Shown here piece by piece: positions 19,951 to 28,667 of a stretch of DNA of 64,000 nt (position 1 is its first letter; each line of letters begins with the position of its first letter). The DNA is taken from positions 3,410,001 to 3,474,000 of the forward strand of contig NZ_CP092364.2 of NCBI RefSeq assembly GCF_022370755.2. The letters run 5' to 3'. The notes beneath the pieces were generated by a model, which did not search any database, was not told the DNA's origin, and saw only the letters and a program-made list of their open reading frames with translations. A program made the translations under genes and the position numbers. Source of the stretch: Mycolicibacterium goodii (GTDB lineage: Bacteria > Actinomycetota > Actinomycetes > Mycobacteriales > Mycobacteriaceae).

Positions 19951-19986
19951 TCTCAAAATGCGAGACGCTAGTATCTCTCTGTGAGA
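19951..19986. promoter_or_regulatory. Candidate IclR operator with TCTC/GAGA boxes
   Basis: Four alternating boxes, TCTC (19951), GAGA (19962), TCTC (19974) and GAGA (19983), make overlapping inverted repeats across the iclR -10 and start codon. They lie between divergent leuC and the regulator gene, where a self-regulating IclR protein would bind. Confidence 0.4.
19969..19974 (+). promoter_or_regulatory. -10 element, leaderless start of IclR gene
   Basis: TAGTAT, 6 nt before GTG 19981. Confidence 0.5.
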
Positions 19987-20682
19987 AATGATAGCGGCAT
20001 CGGCGTCCTCGACAAAGCGGTGGGCGTACTGCACACCGTCGCCGAGTCCCCCTGCGGTCTGGCCGAACTGTGCGAGCGAACCGGTCTTCCCCGGGCCACC
20101 GCCCACCGCCTGGCCGCGGGCCTGGAGACCCATCGGCTGCTCGCGCGCGATGGCGATGGGCGGTGGCGCCTCGGACCGGCGCTGACCGAATTGGCCGCTC
20201 ACGTCAACGATCCGCTGCTGTCGGCCGGCGCGGCGGTACTCCCCCGCCTGCGTGAGATCACGGGCGAAAGCGTGCAGCTGTACCGCCGGGAAGGGCTGTC
20301 CCGCGTGTGCGTGGTGGCCTTGGAACCCCCCGCTGGGCTGCGCGACACCGTGCCCGTGGGCACCCAGCTGCCGATGACGGCAGGTTCCGGCGCCAAAGTT
20401 CTGCTGGCGTATGCCGATGCCGCGACGCAACAAGCCGTGCTGCCGTCGGCGAAATTCACCGAGCGCACGCTCACCGAGGTCCGCAAACGCGGCTGGGCGC
20501 AGAGCGCGGCCGAGCGTGAGCCCGGCGTCGCGAGCGTGAGCGCGCCGGTGCGCGACGGCCGCGGCCAGGTGATCGCCGCGGTGTCGGTGTCCGGACCCAT
20601 CGACCGGATGGGCCGCCGGCCCGGCGCCCGCTGGGCCGCCGACCTGCTCGCGGCCGCCGAGGCGCTCACACGCCGATTGTGA
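19981..20682 (+). CDS. IclR-family regulator next to leuCD
   Basis: A protein of 233 residues. The N-terminal winged helix reads [20 protein letters not shown], then [20 protein letters not shown]. The C-terminal effector domain has [30 protein letters not shown] and [20 protein letters not shown]. Its position, divergent from leuCD, is that of LtbR of Corynebacterium glutamicum and NdgR of Streptomyces, which repress leucine (and tryptophan) genes, so control of leuCD is the best inference. GTG 19981 has TAGTAT 6 nt upstream, a leaderless arrangement. A hairpin shared with the tRNA-Glu gene follows at 20822-20859. Confidence 0.9.
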   Translation: MRNDSGIGVLDKAVGVLHTVAESPCGLAELCERTGLPRATAHRLAAGLETHRLLARDGDGRWRLGPALTELAAHVNDPLLSAGAAVLPRLREITGESVQLYRREGLSRVCVVALEPPAGLRDTVPVGTQLPMTAGSGAKVLLAYADAATQQAVLPSAKFTERTLTEVRKRGWAQSAAEREPGVASVSAPVRDGRGQVIAAVSVSGPIDRMGRRPGARWAADLLAAAEALTRRL

Positions 20683-20821
20683 GACACACGATTGGGGCAC
20701 CGGTGGATCAGTGTCGCCTTCGTCACAACCGGGGCGGGCGCGGCGCGATGTGACCGACATCGCCGGGCGAACCGCCCTGTGTACGACGCCGTGACACCGA
20801 ATGCACGACGAGCCAGGAAAC

Positions 20822-20859
20822 GCGAAAGGCACCCAGTCACCGAACTGAGTGCCTTTCGC
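20822..20859. terminator. Hairpin between IclR gene and tRNA-Glu
   Basis: Arms 20822-20837 and 20844-20859 pair over 16 positions with one mismatch around a 6-nt loop. It ends about 30 bp from the 3' end of tRNA-Glu (minus strand) and so likely terminates the tRNA transcript; it also lies 140 bp after the IclR gene. The core AAAGGCAC/GTGCCTTT is the same as in the mutT1/hupB terminator. The stretch 20683-20821 shows no other feature. Confidence 0.7.
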
Positions 20860-20891
20860 ATCGGCCGCGCCGGAGGCGCCTGCCGGATCTG

Positions 20892-20964
20892 TACCCCCGA
20901 TGGGATTCGAACCCACGCTACCGCCGTGAGAGGGCGGCGTCCTAGGCCGCTAGACGACGGGGGC
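20892..20964 (-). tRNA. tRNA-Glu (anticodon CTC)
   Basis: 73 nt. On the minus strand it starts GCCCCCG and ends CGGGGGTA. The anticodon stem is CCGCC/GGCGG with loop CTCTCAC, so the anticodon is CTC and it reads GAG. The T-arm has GGTTCGAATCC. CCA is not encoded. It lies 68 nt downstream of tRNA-Gln on the same strand and is followed by a hairpin terminator. Confidence 0.95.
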
Positions 20965-21032
20965 TAGAACTTTCGGTTGGTCAGCATAGCTCAGAGATTC
21001 TCTCCGACCTAATCCGACCCGACCCGATCAGT

Positions 21033-21107
21033 TGGCTGGGGTACCAGGACTCGAACCTAGAATGGCTGAACCAGAATCAGCTGTGTTGCCAATTACACCA
21101 TACCCCA
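21033..21107 (-). tRNA. tRNA-Gln (anticodon CTG)
   Basis: 75 nt including an encoded CCA. Acceptor arms are TGGGGTA/TACCCCA. The anticodon stem is GCTGA/TCAGC with loop TTCTGGT, so the anticodon is CTG and it reads CAG. The T-arm has GGTTCGAGTCC. It is placed between gltX (upstream, same strand) and tRNA-Glu. In organisms with GatCAB it is first charged with glutamate by GltX, then amidated. Confidence 0.95.
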
Positions 21108-21196
21108 TTGGAGGCCCATCACCGCTGGTCACGGGCTTCCCGGTCCGGTTCGCTCGGCGGGATGTCTCCCCGCGGTTGCTTACCGGGCCGACGAGC

Positions 21197-21202
21197 AGAC
21201 TA
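21197..21202 (-). promoter_or_regulatory. Possible -10 for the tRNA pair
   Basis: TAGTCT on the minus strand, about 90 bp before tRNA-Gln and just after the gltX stop. A weak TGAAAA lies 18 bp further upstream. The tRNAs could instead be read through from gltX. Confidence 0.3.
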
Positions 21203-21223
21203 CCAAAGATTCTGACGTGGTTT

Positions 21224-22684
21224 TCACACGCGGTCCCTTGCGGCGCGCAGCCGCGCCAAACTGCGGTCCCTGCCCAGCAGTTCCATCGACTCGAACAGCG
21301 GCGGGCTCACCGAGGCGCCGGTGACCGCGACACGGATGGGACCGAACGCCTTGCGCGGTTTGAGCCCTAGACCGTCCAGGAGCGCCGTCTTGAGCGCGGC
21401 CTCGATCGCCGGGGTGGTCCACTCCCCGGCAGCCTCCAAGGCGCTCAGCGCGGCGTCCAGCACCGGTGCGGACTCCGGCTTCAGCTCCTTGGCCGCCGAC
21501 TTCTCGTCGATCTCGTAGGCGTCGTCGTTGAAGAACTTCAGCAGACCCCACGCATCGCCCAGAACCACCACGCGCGTCTGCACCAGAGCGGCGGCCTCGG
21601 CGAACGCCGCGTCGTCGAGCGTGGTGTCGTGACCGTGTGTGACGAAGTACTCACGTAGCCGCGCGGTGAAGTCCTCCGGCGTGAGCATGCGGATGTGCTC
21701 GGCGTTGATCGCGTCGGCCTTCTTCTGGTCGAACCGGGCCGGGTTGGAGTTGACGTTCACCACGTCGAACGCGGCCACCATCTCGTCGAGGCCGAACACG
21801 TCGTGGTCATCGGCGATACCCCACCCCAGCAGTGCCAGGTAGTTCAGCAGACCCTCGGGGATGAACCCGCGATCGCGGTGCAGAAACAGGTTGGACTGCG
21901 GATCGCGCTTGGACAGCTTCTTGTTGCCCTCCCCCAGAACGCTTGGCAGGTGTGCGAACTCGGGCACGAACTCGGCGACGCCGATCCGCATCAGCGCCTG
22001 GTAGAGCGCGATCTGCCGCGGAGTGGAGGGCAGGATGTCCTCGCCGCGCAGCACGTGTGTGATCTTCATCAATGCGTCGTCGACGGGGTTCACCAAGGTG
22101 TACAACGGATCACCGTTGCTGCGGGTGATCGCGAAATCCGGCACCGATCCGGCCGCGAACGTCGTCGGACCGCGCACCAGGTCGTTCCACGACAGGTCCT
22201 CGTCGGGCATCCGCAGGCGCAACACCGGCTTGCGGCCTTCGTCGGCGAACCTCTTGCGCTGTTCGTCGGTCAGGGTGCGGTCGAAGTTGTCATAACCCAA
22301 CTTCGGGTTGCGACCCGCTGCGAGGTGACGCGCCTCGACCTCCTCGGGCGTCGAGTAGGCCTCGTACACCTCGCCGGCCTCCAGCAGGCGCGACACCACA
22401 TCGCGGTAGATCTCATGGCGCTGCGACTGCCGGTAAGGCTCATACGGGCCACCGACTTCCGGCCCCTCGTCCCAGTCCATCCCGAGCCAACGCAGCGCGT
22501 CGAGGATCGCGGCATAACTCTCGTCACTGTCGCGCGCCGCGTCGGTGTCCTCGATCCGGAAGACGAAATCCCCTCCGGTGTGGCGCGCGTAGGCCCAGTT
22601 GAACAGGGCGGTGCGCACCAACCCGACGTGGGGCGTGCCGGTGGGCGACGGGCAGAACCGCACCCGAACCTTCTTCGTCGTCAT
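21224..22684 (-). CDS. gltX: Glutamyl-tRNA synthetase
   Basis: A class I synthetase of 486 residues. The HIGH-type signature is [11 protein letters not shown] at 12-22, and the KMSKS-type loop is KLSKRD in the [16 protein letters not shown] block. Because gatC, gatA and gatB are also in this window, the enzyme should be non-discriminating and charge both tRNA-Glu and tRNA-Gln. Both those tRNA genes lie directly downstream on the same strand. Its ATG overlaps the FAH hydrolase stop by 4 bp, so the two are coupled. Length and domain order are those of an intact enzyme. Confidence 0.97.
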   Translation of the reverse strand: MTTKKVRVRFCPSPTGTPHVGLVRTALFNWAYARHTGGDFVFRIEDTDAARDSDESYAAILDALRWLGMDWDEGPEVGGPYEPYRQSQRHEIYRDVVSRLLEAGEVYEAYSTPEEVEARHLAAGRNPKLGYDNFDRTLTDEQRKRFADEGRKPVLRLRMPDEDLSWNDLVRGPTTFAAGSVPDFAITRSNGDPLYTLVNPVDDALMKITHVLRGEDILPSTPRQIALYQALMRIGVAEFVPEFAHLPSVLGEGNKKLSKRDPQSNLFLHRDRGFIPEGLLNYLALLGWGIADDHDVFGLDEMVAAFDVVNVNSNPARFDQKKADAINAEHIRMLTPEDFTARLREYFVTHGHDTTLDDAAFAEAAALVQTRVVVLGDAWGLLKFFNDDAYEIDEKSAAKELKPESAPVLDAALSALEAAGEWTTPAIEAALKTALLDGLGLKPRKAFGPIRVAVTGASVSPPLFESMELLGRDRSLARLRAARDRV

Positions 22685-23460
22685 CTTTTCCCTTTACGCA
22701 CAACAGGATTGGTGAGTGTGCCGATGCCTTCGACGGTGATGCTGACGGTGTCACCGTCCTCGATGGGGCCGACGCCCTCCGGCGTTCCGGTCAGGATGAG
22801 ATCACCCGGCAGCAGCGTCATCACCGCCGACGTCCACTCGACGATGGCCCCGATGTCGTGGAGCAGCAGCGAGGTTCGGCTGCGTTGGCGCACCTCACCG
22901 TTGACCTCGGTGCGCAGCTCGACGTCCGACGGATCGAGATCGGTGACGATCCAGGGACCCACCGGGCAGAAGGTGTCGTGACCCTTCGCCCGCATCCACT
23001 GGCCGTCCTTGCGCTGCTGATCACGCGCGGAGACGTCGTTGGCGATGGTGTAGCCGAGGATGAAGTCGGCCGCACGCCCCGCAGGAACGTCCTTGCACGG
23101 CCTGCCGATGACCACCGCCAGCTCACCCTCGTGGTGCACGGGGTTGGCATCGGCGGGCAACTGGATCGGCACGTTGGGCCCGATGATCGCGGTGTTCGGC
23201 TTGAGGAAGATCACCGGATCTTCCGGCGCCACACCGCCCATCTCCTCGGCGTGCGCGGCGTAGTTCTTACCGACCGCGACCACCTTGCTGGCGAGGATCG
23301 GCGCGAGCAGCCGGACGTCGGCCAGCGGCCAGGTGCGTCCGGTGAAGTTCGGGGTTCCGAACGGATGCTCGGCGATCTCTTTGCAGACGGCATCTGGTCC
23401 ATCGCCTTCGATGCTCACGAATGCGACGCCGTCGGGACTGGCAATTCGACCTAAGCGCAT
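22681..23460 (-). CDS. Fumarylacetoacetate hydrolase-family protein
   Basis: A protein of 259 residues. The C-terminal FAH fold is complete: [50 protein letters not shown] with the metal-binding Glu residues, [21 protein letters not shown] and a C-terminal [14 protein letters not shown]. Members include 2-hydroxyhepta-2,4-diene-1,7-dioate isomerase, acylpyruvate hydrolase and oxaloacetate decarboxylase; the true substrate is not decidable here. ATG 23460 is chosen because TACGCT lies exactly 7 nt upstream and no Shine-Dalgarno is visible, a leaderless start. gltX follows with a 4-bp overlap. Confidence 0.9.
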   Translation of the reverse strand: MRLGRIASPDGVAFVSIEGDGPDAVCKEIAEHPFGTPNFTGRTWPLADVRLLAPILASKVVAVGKNYAAHAEEMGGVAPEDPVIFLKPNTAIIGPNVPIQLPADANPVHHEGELAVVIGRPCKDVPAGRAADFILGYTIANDVSARDQQRKDGQWMRAKGHDTFCPVGPWIVTDLDPSDVELRTEVNGEVRQRSRTSLLLHDIGAIVEWTSAVMTLLPGDLILTGTPEGVGPIEDGDTVSITVEGIGTLTNPVVRKGKR

Positions 23461-23467
23461 TTTTGTC

Positions 23468-23473
23468 AGCGTA
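23468..23473 (-). promoter_or_regulatory. -10 element, leaderless start of FAH-gltX
   Basis: TACGCT on the minus strand, 7 nt before ATG 23460. It would drive the FAH-gltX unit and perhaps both tRNAs. Confidence 0.5.
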
Positions 23474-23510
23474 GTGCGCACGTCCGCACGCCAGGCCGAG
23501 ACGCCTCCCC

Positions 23511-24695
23511 TCAGGCGGCGTCGAACGCCGCGCGCAGGAACGGCGTGGAGTCCGGCAGGGACGCCAGGACCGTACCGGAGTGATCTTCGTCCGGATAGAC
23601 CTTGAGTGTGACGTTCTGCCCGTTGGATCGCAGCGCGTCGTCGAGCTGCAGCGTCAGATTGGGAGGAACGTCACGGTCCCGCATCCCGACACCGAGAAAG
23701 ATCGGCCGGTCATAGCCACTGGTGGGGGTTCCCATGTACGCGTCGAGCGCGGCGTCGACACCGGGCAACGTCGCCAGCGGCGCGCGGAAGAAATCCGTCG
23801 GGTTCATCGCCGCGAGCGCCTCGTCGAGCTGCGGCTTGCACAGCGTCTCGGCCTTGGCGACCGCATCGAGACCCGCGGGTGTGAGCACGCTGTTGACGTC
23901 GATGTCCGGCCGGGCTTCACGGAACCCGGCCAGGATGTACGCGGTGTAACTGTTGGCGGCGGGGCCCAGATCGGGCGGCAGCGCCATGTCCGGCCCGGCC
24001 TGCTTGACGATGCTCTCGACGTTGAACGGCGTCCCGGTCGCGACCACGCCGCGATAGTCCAGACCCGTGCCGCGGCTGAATTCGGTGGCCCAGCGGGCAC
24101 TGTTGACCGCTGCCCCACCGCCCTGCGACTGGCCGACGATGGCCCACTCGGGTGACAACGGCAGGTCCATCTCATGCATCGCGATGACCGAATCGACCAC
24201 ACTGTGCGCGGTGGCCAGGCTGTTCAGATAGCTCATCAAGCCGGGTGTGCCGAGGCCCGCATAGTCGGAACCCACGACCGCATATCCCTGATCGAGCCAG
24301 TGGGTGAGGTATTCGTCGTCGCGTACGCTGCGCGGCTGCGCCGAGGGTGCGCAGTCGTCACCCAGCCCGACGGTGCCGTGCGCCCACGCGATCACGGGCC
24401 ACCCGCCCTCGGGGGCTTGGCCGCGCGGGACGAATACCGCGGCGGTGCTCACCGCGGGTGAATCGTGCTGGTCGACAGTCGAGTACAGGATCCGGTAGGC
24501 CCGTTCGGCACCGGTCACCGACAACGCGGGATCGAGCGGTACCGAGGCGATCAGCGCGCCCGCCCGTGGGATCGGCTCGTCGTAGTGGCGGACGTCCAGG
24601 TTCGACCACACGGGCTCGGCGCCCGCGGCCGTAGGAACCGGCGCGACGATCACCGCACACACGAGGGAAACACCGGTCACCATCCACTTTTTCAC
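23511..24695 (-). CDS. Secretory lipase / alpha-beta hydrolase
   Basis: A protein of 394 residues with a clear signal peptide: MKKWMVTGVSLVCAVIVAPV, likely cut after AAGA near 26. The alpha/beta hydrolase core resembles the secretory lipase (LIP) family. The nucleophile is Ser190 in GQSQGG, the acid is probably Asp340 or Asp342 (MRDRDVP), and the histidine is His372 (DEDHSGT). HGTVG (106-110) forms the oxyanion side. Two Cys (115 and 286) may pair. GTG 24695 has TAGCCT 6 nt upstream, and a GGAGG too close to serve well. It is probably exported and acts on esters or lipids; the substrate is unknown. Confidence 0.88.
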   Translation of the reverse strand: MKKWMVTGVSLVCAVIVAPVPTAAGAEPVWSNLDVRHYDEPIPRAGALIASVPLDPALSVTGAERAYRILYSTVDQHDSPAVSTAAVFVPRGQAPEGGWPVIAWAHGTVGLGDDCAPSAQPRSVRDDEYLTHWLDQGYAVVGSDYAGLGTPGLMSYLNSLATAHSVVDSVIAMHEMDLPLSPEWAIVGQSQGGGAAVNSARWATEFSRGTGLDYRGVVATGTPFNVESIVKQAGPDMALPPDLGPAANSYTAYILAGFREARPDIDVNSVLTPAGLDAVAKAETLCKPQLDEALAAMNPTDFFRAPLATLPGVDAALDAYMGTPTSGYDRPIFLGVGMRDRDVPPNLTLQLDDALRSNGQNVTLKVYPDEDHSGTVLASLPDSTPFLRAAFDAA

Positions 24696-24701
24696 GCCTC
24701 C

Positions 24702-24707
24702 AGGCTA
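24702..24707 (-). promoter_or_regulatory. -10 element, leaderless start of lipase gene
   Basis: TAGCCT on the minus strand, 6 nt before GTG 24695. Confidence 0.45.
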
Positions 24708-24781
24708 AGAGGACTTACGCGGGTGTCCACATCGTGGAATGGAAGTTCGATATTTTGAGAACCCGTGACAGCATGGGCTCC

Positions 24782-25969
24782 ATGGCAATTCCGGCGATCG
24801 GCACGGTACGCCGCTGGTCGATGCTCGTCATCGCACTCACCTCGACCATGTGTGCCAACGTTTTCATCAACGGCGCGGCGTTTCTCATCCCGACGCTGCA
24901 CACCGAACGCGGCCTCGACCTGGCGCGCTCCGGCCTGCTGTCGTCGATGCCAAGTTTCGGCATGGTGACGACGCTCATCGCGTGGGGCTACATCGTCGAC
25001 CGCTTCGGGGAACGCCTCGTGCTGGGCCTGGGGTCCGCACTCGTCGCTGCCGCGGCCCTCGCTGCGGCGTCGGTCCAATCCCTGCTCGCCGTCGGCATTT
25101 TCCTGTTGCTCGGCGGGATGGCCGCGGCGAGCAGTAACTCGGCCAGCGGCCGACTGGTCGTCGGCTGGTTCCCGCCCGAACAACGCGGCCTGGTGATGGG
25201 TATCCGCCAGACCGCGACACCCCTGGGAGTCGGTTTGGGGGCGTTGGTGATTCCTCGCGTCGCCGAAAGTCACGGGGTTTCGGCCGCACTGTTGTTCCCC
25301 GCCGTCGTCTGCGCGGTGGCGGCGGTGGTCAGTGCGGTGTTCGTGATCGACCCGCCGCGGCCGCCGCGCGCCGAGGCGCCCGCCGAGCACCTCGCCAACC
25401 CCTACCGCGGTTCGTCGGTGCTGTGGCGCATCCACGCCGTCTCGGTGCTGCTCGTGGTGCCCCAGGGCGTGCTGTGGACGTTCGCCCTGGTGTGGCTCAT
25501 GACAGACCGTGGCTGGTCGGCGGCCTCAGCCGGAGTCCTGGTCACCGTCACGCAATTGCTGGGCGCGGCAGGACGAATCGCCGCCGGACGGTGGTCGGAT
25601 GTCGTGGGTTACCGGCTACGGCCGATCCGCACGATCGCGCTGGCCGCCGCGGTGACCATGGCCGCACTCGCGCTCACCGACTGGTTGTCCTCACCCGTCA
25701 GCATCGCGCTGATGGTGGTGGCCTCGGTGATCACGGTGTCCGACAACGGGTTGGCCTTCACCGGTATCGCCGAGATCGCCGGGCCGTTCTGGAGCGGACG
25801 GGCCTTGGGGACGCAGAACACCAGCCAGCACCTGGCGACGGCCGTGTCGTCGCCGGTGTTCGGCGGGTTGATCGGGGTGGCCGGATATCCCGTCGCATTC
25901 GCGGTGTGCGCGCTGCTGCCCGCACTGGCGATCCCACTCGTCCCGGTCGAGCCGGCCCGCGAGAGCTGA
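24782..25969 (+). CDS. Major facilitator superfamily permease
   Basis: A protein of 395 residues with about 12 membrane helices, for example SMLVIALTSTMCANVFINGAA near the start and ALLFPAVVCAVAAVVSAVFV mid-protein. The MFS loop motif between helices 2 and 3 reads GYIVDRFGERLVLGLG. A second RFGERL-like copy between helices 8 and 9 reads GRWSDVVGYRLRPIRT. The start is uncertain: ATG 24773 and ATG 24734 are in frame and none has a good ribosome binding site. It corresponds by position to Rv2994 (from memory). The substrate is not apparent; its stop is 15 bp from that of leuB. Confidence 0.85.
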   Translation: MAIPAIGTVRRWSMLVIALTSTMCANVFINGAAFLIPTLHTERGLDLARSGLLSSMPSFGMVTTLIAWGYIVDRFGERLVLGLGSALVAAAALAAASVQSLLAVGIFLLLGGMAAASSNSASGRLVVGWFPPEQRGLVMGIRQTATPLGVGLGALVIPRVAESHGVSAALLFPAVVCAVAAVVSAVFVIDPPRPPRAEAPAEHLANPYRGSSVLWRIHAVSVLLVVPQGVLWTFALVWLMTDRGWSAASAGVLVTVTQLLGAAGRIAAGRWSDVVGYRLRPIRTIALAAAVTMAALALTDWLSSPVSIALMVVASVITVSDNGLAFTGIAEIAGPFWSGRALGTQNTSQHLATAVSSPVFGGLIGVAGYPVAFAVCALLPALAIPLVPVEPARES

Positions 25970-25984
25970 GCACCTCGCCTGCGG

Positions 25985-27007
25985 TCAGAGCAGCGCGCGG
26001 ATCCGCTCACCCACCGCGCCGGTGGACAGCTTCTCGTCGCCGCGGGTGGCGAGATGCTCGCCCACGGCCTTGTCGACCCGTGCGGCCGCGTCGGTCTCGC
26101 CGACGTGCGCCAGCAGCAGGCCCACGCTCATCACCGCGGCCGTGGGATCGGCGATCCCCTGACCCGCGATGTCGGGCGCACTGCCGTGAACGGGTTCGAA
26201 CATCGACGGATTGGTGCGCGTGGCATCGATGTTGCCGCTCGCGGCCAGTCCGATACCGCCGCATACCGCGGCCGCGAGGTCGGTGATGATGTCGCCGAAC
26301 AGGTTGTCGGTGACGATCACGTCGAACCGCCCCGGGTCGGTGACCATGTGGATGGTCGCGGCGTCGATGTGCTGGTAGGCCACCTCGACGTCCGGGTACT
26401 CCGCGCCCACCTCGGCCACGATGCGCGACCACAGCCCACCCGCGAAGGCCAGCACATTGGTCTTGTGCACCAGGGTCAGATGCTTGCGACGGTTCTGCGC
26501 GCGGGCGAACGCGTCCCGCACGACGCGCTCGACCCCGAACGCGGTGTTGACGCTGACCTCGGTCGCCACCTCGTGCGGTGTGCCGACGCGCAGCGCACCA
26601 CCGTTACCGGTGTACGGACCCTCGGTGCCTTCACGCACCACCACGAAATCGATGGGCGGATTTCCGACGAGCGGTCCCGTCACACCCGGATACAGCTTGC
26701 CGGGGCGCAGATTCACGTGATGGTCGAGAGCGAAGCGCAACTTGAGCAGCAGCCCGCGCTCCAGCACGCCGCTGGGCACCGACGGATCCCCGATCGCGCC
26801 GAGCAGGATCGCGTCGTAGCCGCGCAGTTCCTCGATGGTCTCCTCGGTGAGCAGTTCGCCGGTGGCGTGGTAACGCCGCGCACCGAGGTCGTATTCGGTC
26901 TTGTCGACGCCGGGCAGCACCGTGTCGAGCACCTTGACGGCCTCGCCGATCACCTCGGGTCCGATGCCGTCACCGGGGATGACGGCCAGTTTCAGTGCGG
27001 AACTCAT
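25985..27007 (-). CDS. leuB: 3-isopropylmalate dehydrogenase
   Basis: A protein of 340 residues. It oxidises and decarboxylates 3-isopropylmalate to 2-oxoisocaproate, the third specific step to leucine. [20 protein letters not shown] is the N-terminal signature of the isocitrate/isopropylmalate dehydrogenase family. [19 protein letters not shown] and [15 protein letters not shown] bind the substrate, and [20 protein letters not shown] carries the metal ligands. Its start overlaps the serA stop by 4 bp, so serine and leucine genes are coupled in one transcript from the serA promoter. leuCD is 6 kb away under separate control. Confidence 0.97.
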   Translation of the reverse strand: MSSALKLAVIPGDGIGPEVIGEAVKVLDTVLPGVDKTEYDLGARRYHATGELLTEETIEELRGYDAILLGAIGDPSVPSGVLERGLLLKLRFALDHHVNLRPGKLYPGVTGPLVGNPPIDFVVVREGTEGPYTGNGGALRVGTPHEVATEVSVNTAFGVERVVRDAFARAQNRRKHLTLVHKTNVLAFAGGLWSRIVAEVGAEYPDVEVAYQHIDAATIHMVTDPGRFDVIVTDNLFGDIITDLAAAVCGGIGLAASGNIDATRTNPSMFEPVHGSAPDIAGQGIADPTAAVMSVGLLLAHVGETDAAARVDKAVGEHLATRGDEKLSTGAVGERIRALL

Positions 27008-28590
27008 GACAGATCAACCACTTCCAGCGTGCTGGCGCCGACCGCATCGGCGATCTCGGCGCGCACATCGTCGGGGACATCGGTATCGAGACGCAGCATG
27101 ACGGTCGCGTGGTCGCCGCTGGCGTCCTGGCTCATCTGGGCTGCGAGGATGTTCACGTCAGCCCCGCCGAGCAGGGTGCCGATCTTGCCGAGCGCACCCG
27201 GTTTGTCGGAGTAGTTGACGATCAGGTTGTACCCCTCGGCGCGCAGATCGAAGTTGCGCCCGTTGATCTGCACGATCTTCTCGACCAGTTGCGGCCCGGA
27301 CAGCGTGCCCGCGACGTTGATCGACGAACCGTCGGCGTGCACGGCGCGCACGTCGACGACGCTGCGGTGGTTCGGGCTCTCGGTCGCGGTGCTGATCTCG
27401 GCGGCGACACCACGATCGGCGGCCAGCGCCGGGGCGTTGACGAACGTCACCTGTTCGTCGACCACGGCCGAGAACAGGCCGCGCAGCGCCGAGAGCTTGA
27501 GGATCTCGACGTCCTCGGACGCGAGTTCGCCGCGCACCTGAACGGCCAGCGACACCGGCGGGGCATCCGAGAGGGCGCCGACCAGCAGACCCAGCTTGCG
27601 CACCAGGTCGAGCCACGGCGCGACCTCTTCGCCGACCACCCCGCCACCGACGTTGACCGCGTCGGGCACGAACTCGCCGGCCAGAGCGAGCTTCACGCTG
27701 GCCGCGACATCGGTGCCGGCACGGTCCTGCGCCTCCGCGGTGGAGGCGCCGAGATGCGGCGTGACGACCACCTGCGGCAGGTCGAACAACGGGCTGTCCG
27801 TGCAGGGCTCGGTGGAGAACACGTCGAGCCCCGCGCCACGGACATGGCCGCTGGTGATCGCGTCGGCGAGCGCCTGCTCGTCGATCAGGCCGCCGCGCGC
27901 GGCGTTCACGATGATCACACCCTTCTTGGTCTTCGCCAGCGCCTCCTTGCCGATCAGCCCGGCGGTCTCCTTGGTCTTCGGCAGGTGCACGGAGATGAAG
28001 TCGGCGCGTCCCAGAAGCTCGTCGAGTGAGAGCAGTTCGATGCCGAGCTGCGCGGCGCGCGCCTGCGACACGTACGGGTCATAGGCCACGATGTGCGCGC
28101 CGAAGGCCGCCAACCGCTGAGCGACCAGCTGGCCGATGCGCCCGAGCCCGACAACGCCGATGGTCTTGCCGTAGATCTCGGTACCCGAGAAGGAGGACCG
28201 CTTCCAGGTGTGTTCCCGCAACGTCGAATCGGCGGCCGGGATCTGGCGCGCGGTCGCCAGCAGCAGCGCGATGGCGTGTTCCGCGGCGCTGTGGATGTTG
28301 GAGGTCGGGGCGTTCACCACCAGCACGCCACGTGCGGTGGCCGCCTCGACGTCGACGTTGTCCAGACCCACACCGGCGCGCGCGACGATCTTGAGTTTGG
28401 GGGCGGCGGCGATGACCTCGGCATCCACGGTGGTGGCCGAACGCACCAGAAGGGCGTCGGCCTCGGGAACGGCGGCCAGCAGCTTCGCCCGGTCCGGACC
28501 GTCGACCCATCTGACCTCGACGTCCTCACCGAGAGCGGCGACGGTCGATTCCGCGAGCTTGTCGGCAATCAGTACAACGGGAAGACTCAC
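27004..28590 (-). CDS. serA: D-3-phosphoglycerate dehydrogenase
   Basis: A protein of 528 residues, the long mycobacterial type. It oxidises 3-phosphoglycerate in the first step of serine synthesis. The nucleotide-binding motif is [20 protein letters not shown]; the catalytic region has [18 protein letters not shown] and [17 protein letters not shown], with the catalytic His. An intervening domain (about 320-450) and a C-terminal ACT domain ([20 protein letters not shown]) follow, used for serine feedback in the M. tuberculosis enzyme. GTG 28590 has TAGGCT 6 nt upstream, a leaderless start. leuB overlaps its stop. Confidence 0.97.
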   Translation of the reverse strand: MSLPVVLIADKLAESTVAALGEDVEVRWVDGPDRAKLLAAVPEADALLVRSATTVDAEVIAAAPKLKIVARAGVGLDNVDVEAATARGVLVVNAPTSNIHSAAEHAIALLLATARQIPAADSTLREHTWKRSSFSGTEIYGKTIGVVGLGRIGQLVAQRLAAFGAHIVAYDPYVSQARAAQLGIELLSLDELLGRADFISVHLPKTKETAGLIGKEALAKTKKGVIIVNAARGGLIDEQALADAITSGHVRGAGLDVFSTEPCTDSPLFDLPQVVVTPHLGASTAEAQDRAGTDVAASVKLALAGEFVPDAVNVGGGVVGEEVAPWLDLVRKLGLLVGALSDAPPVSLAVQVRGELASEDVEILKLSALRGLFSAVVDEQVTFVNAPALAADRGVAAEISTATESPNHRSVVDVRAVHADGSSINVAGTLSGPQLVEKIVQINGRNFDLRAEGYNLIVNYSDKPGALGKIGTLLGGADVNILAAQMSQDASGDHATVMLRLDTDVPDDVRAEIADAVGASTLEVVDLS

Positions 28591-28596
28591 GCGGTC

Positions 28597-28602
28597 AGCC
28601 TA
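28597..28602 (-). promoter_or_regulatory. -10 element, leaderless start of serA
   Basis: TAGGCT on the minus strand, 6 nt before GTG 28590. The same hexamer precedes gatC and the first TetR gene. Confidence 0.5.
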
Positions 28603-28667
28603 GTGTGTCCGCTTGTACACCGAAACGGCCGCTACCACGTCGAGGCTCCGTACGGTCTACTGGAGTC

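Noticed and set aside
19871..19951. N-terminal extension of LeuC
   Set aside because: LeuC homologues begin near R-T-x-A-E-K-x-W-D-D-H; the extension lies in the divergent promoter region.
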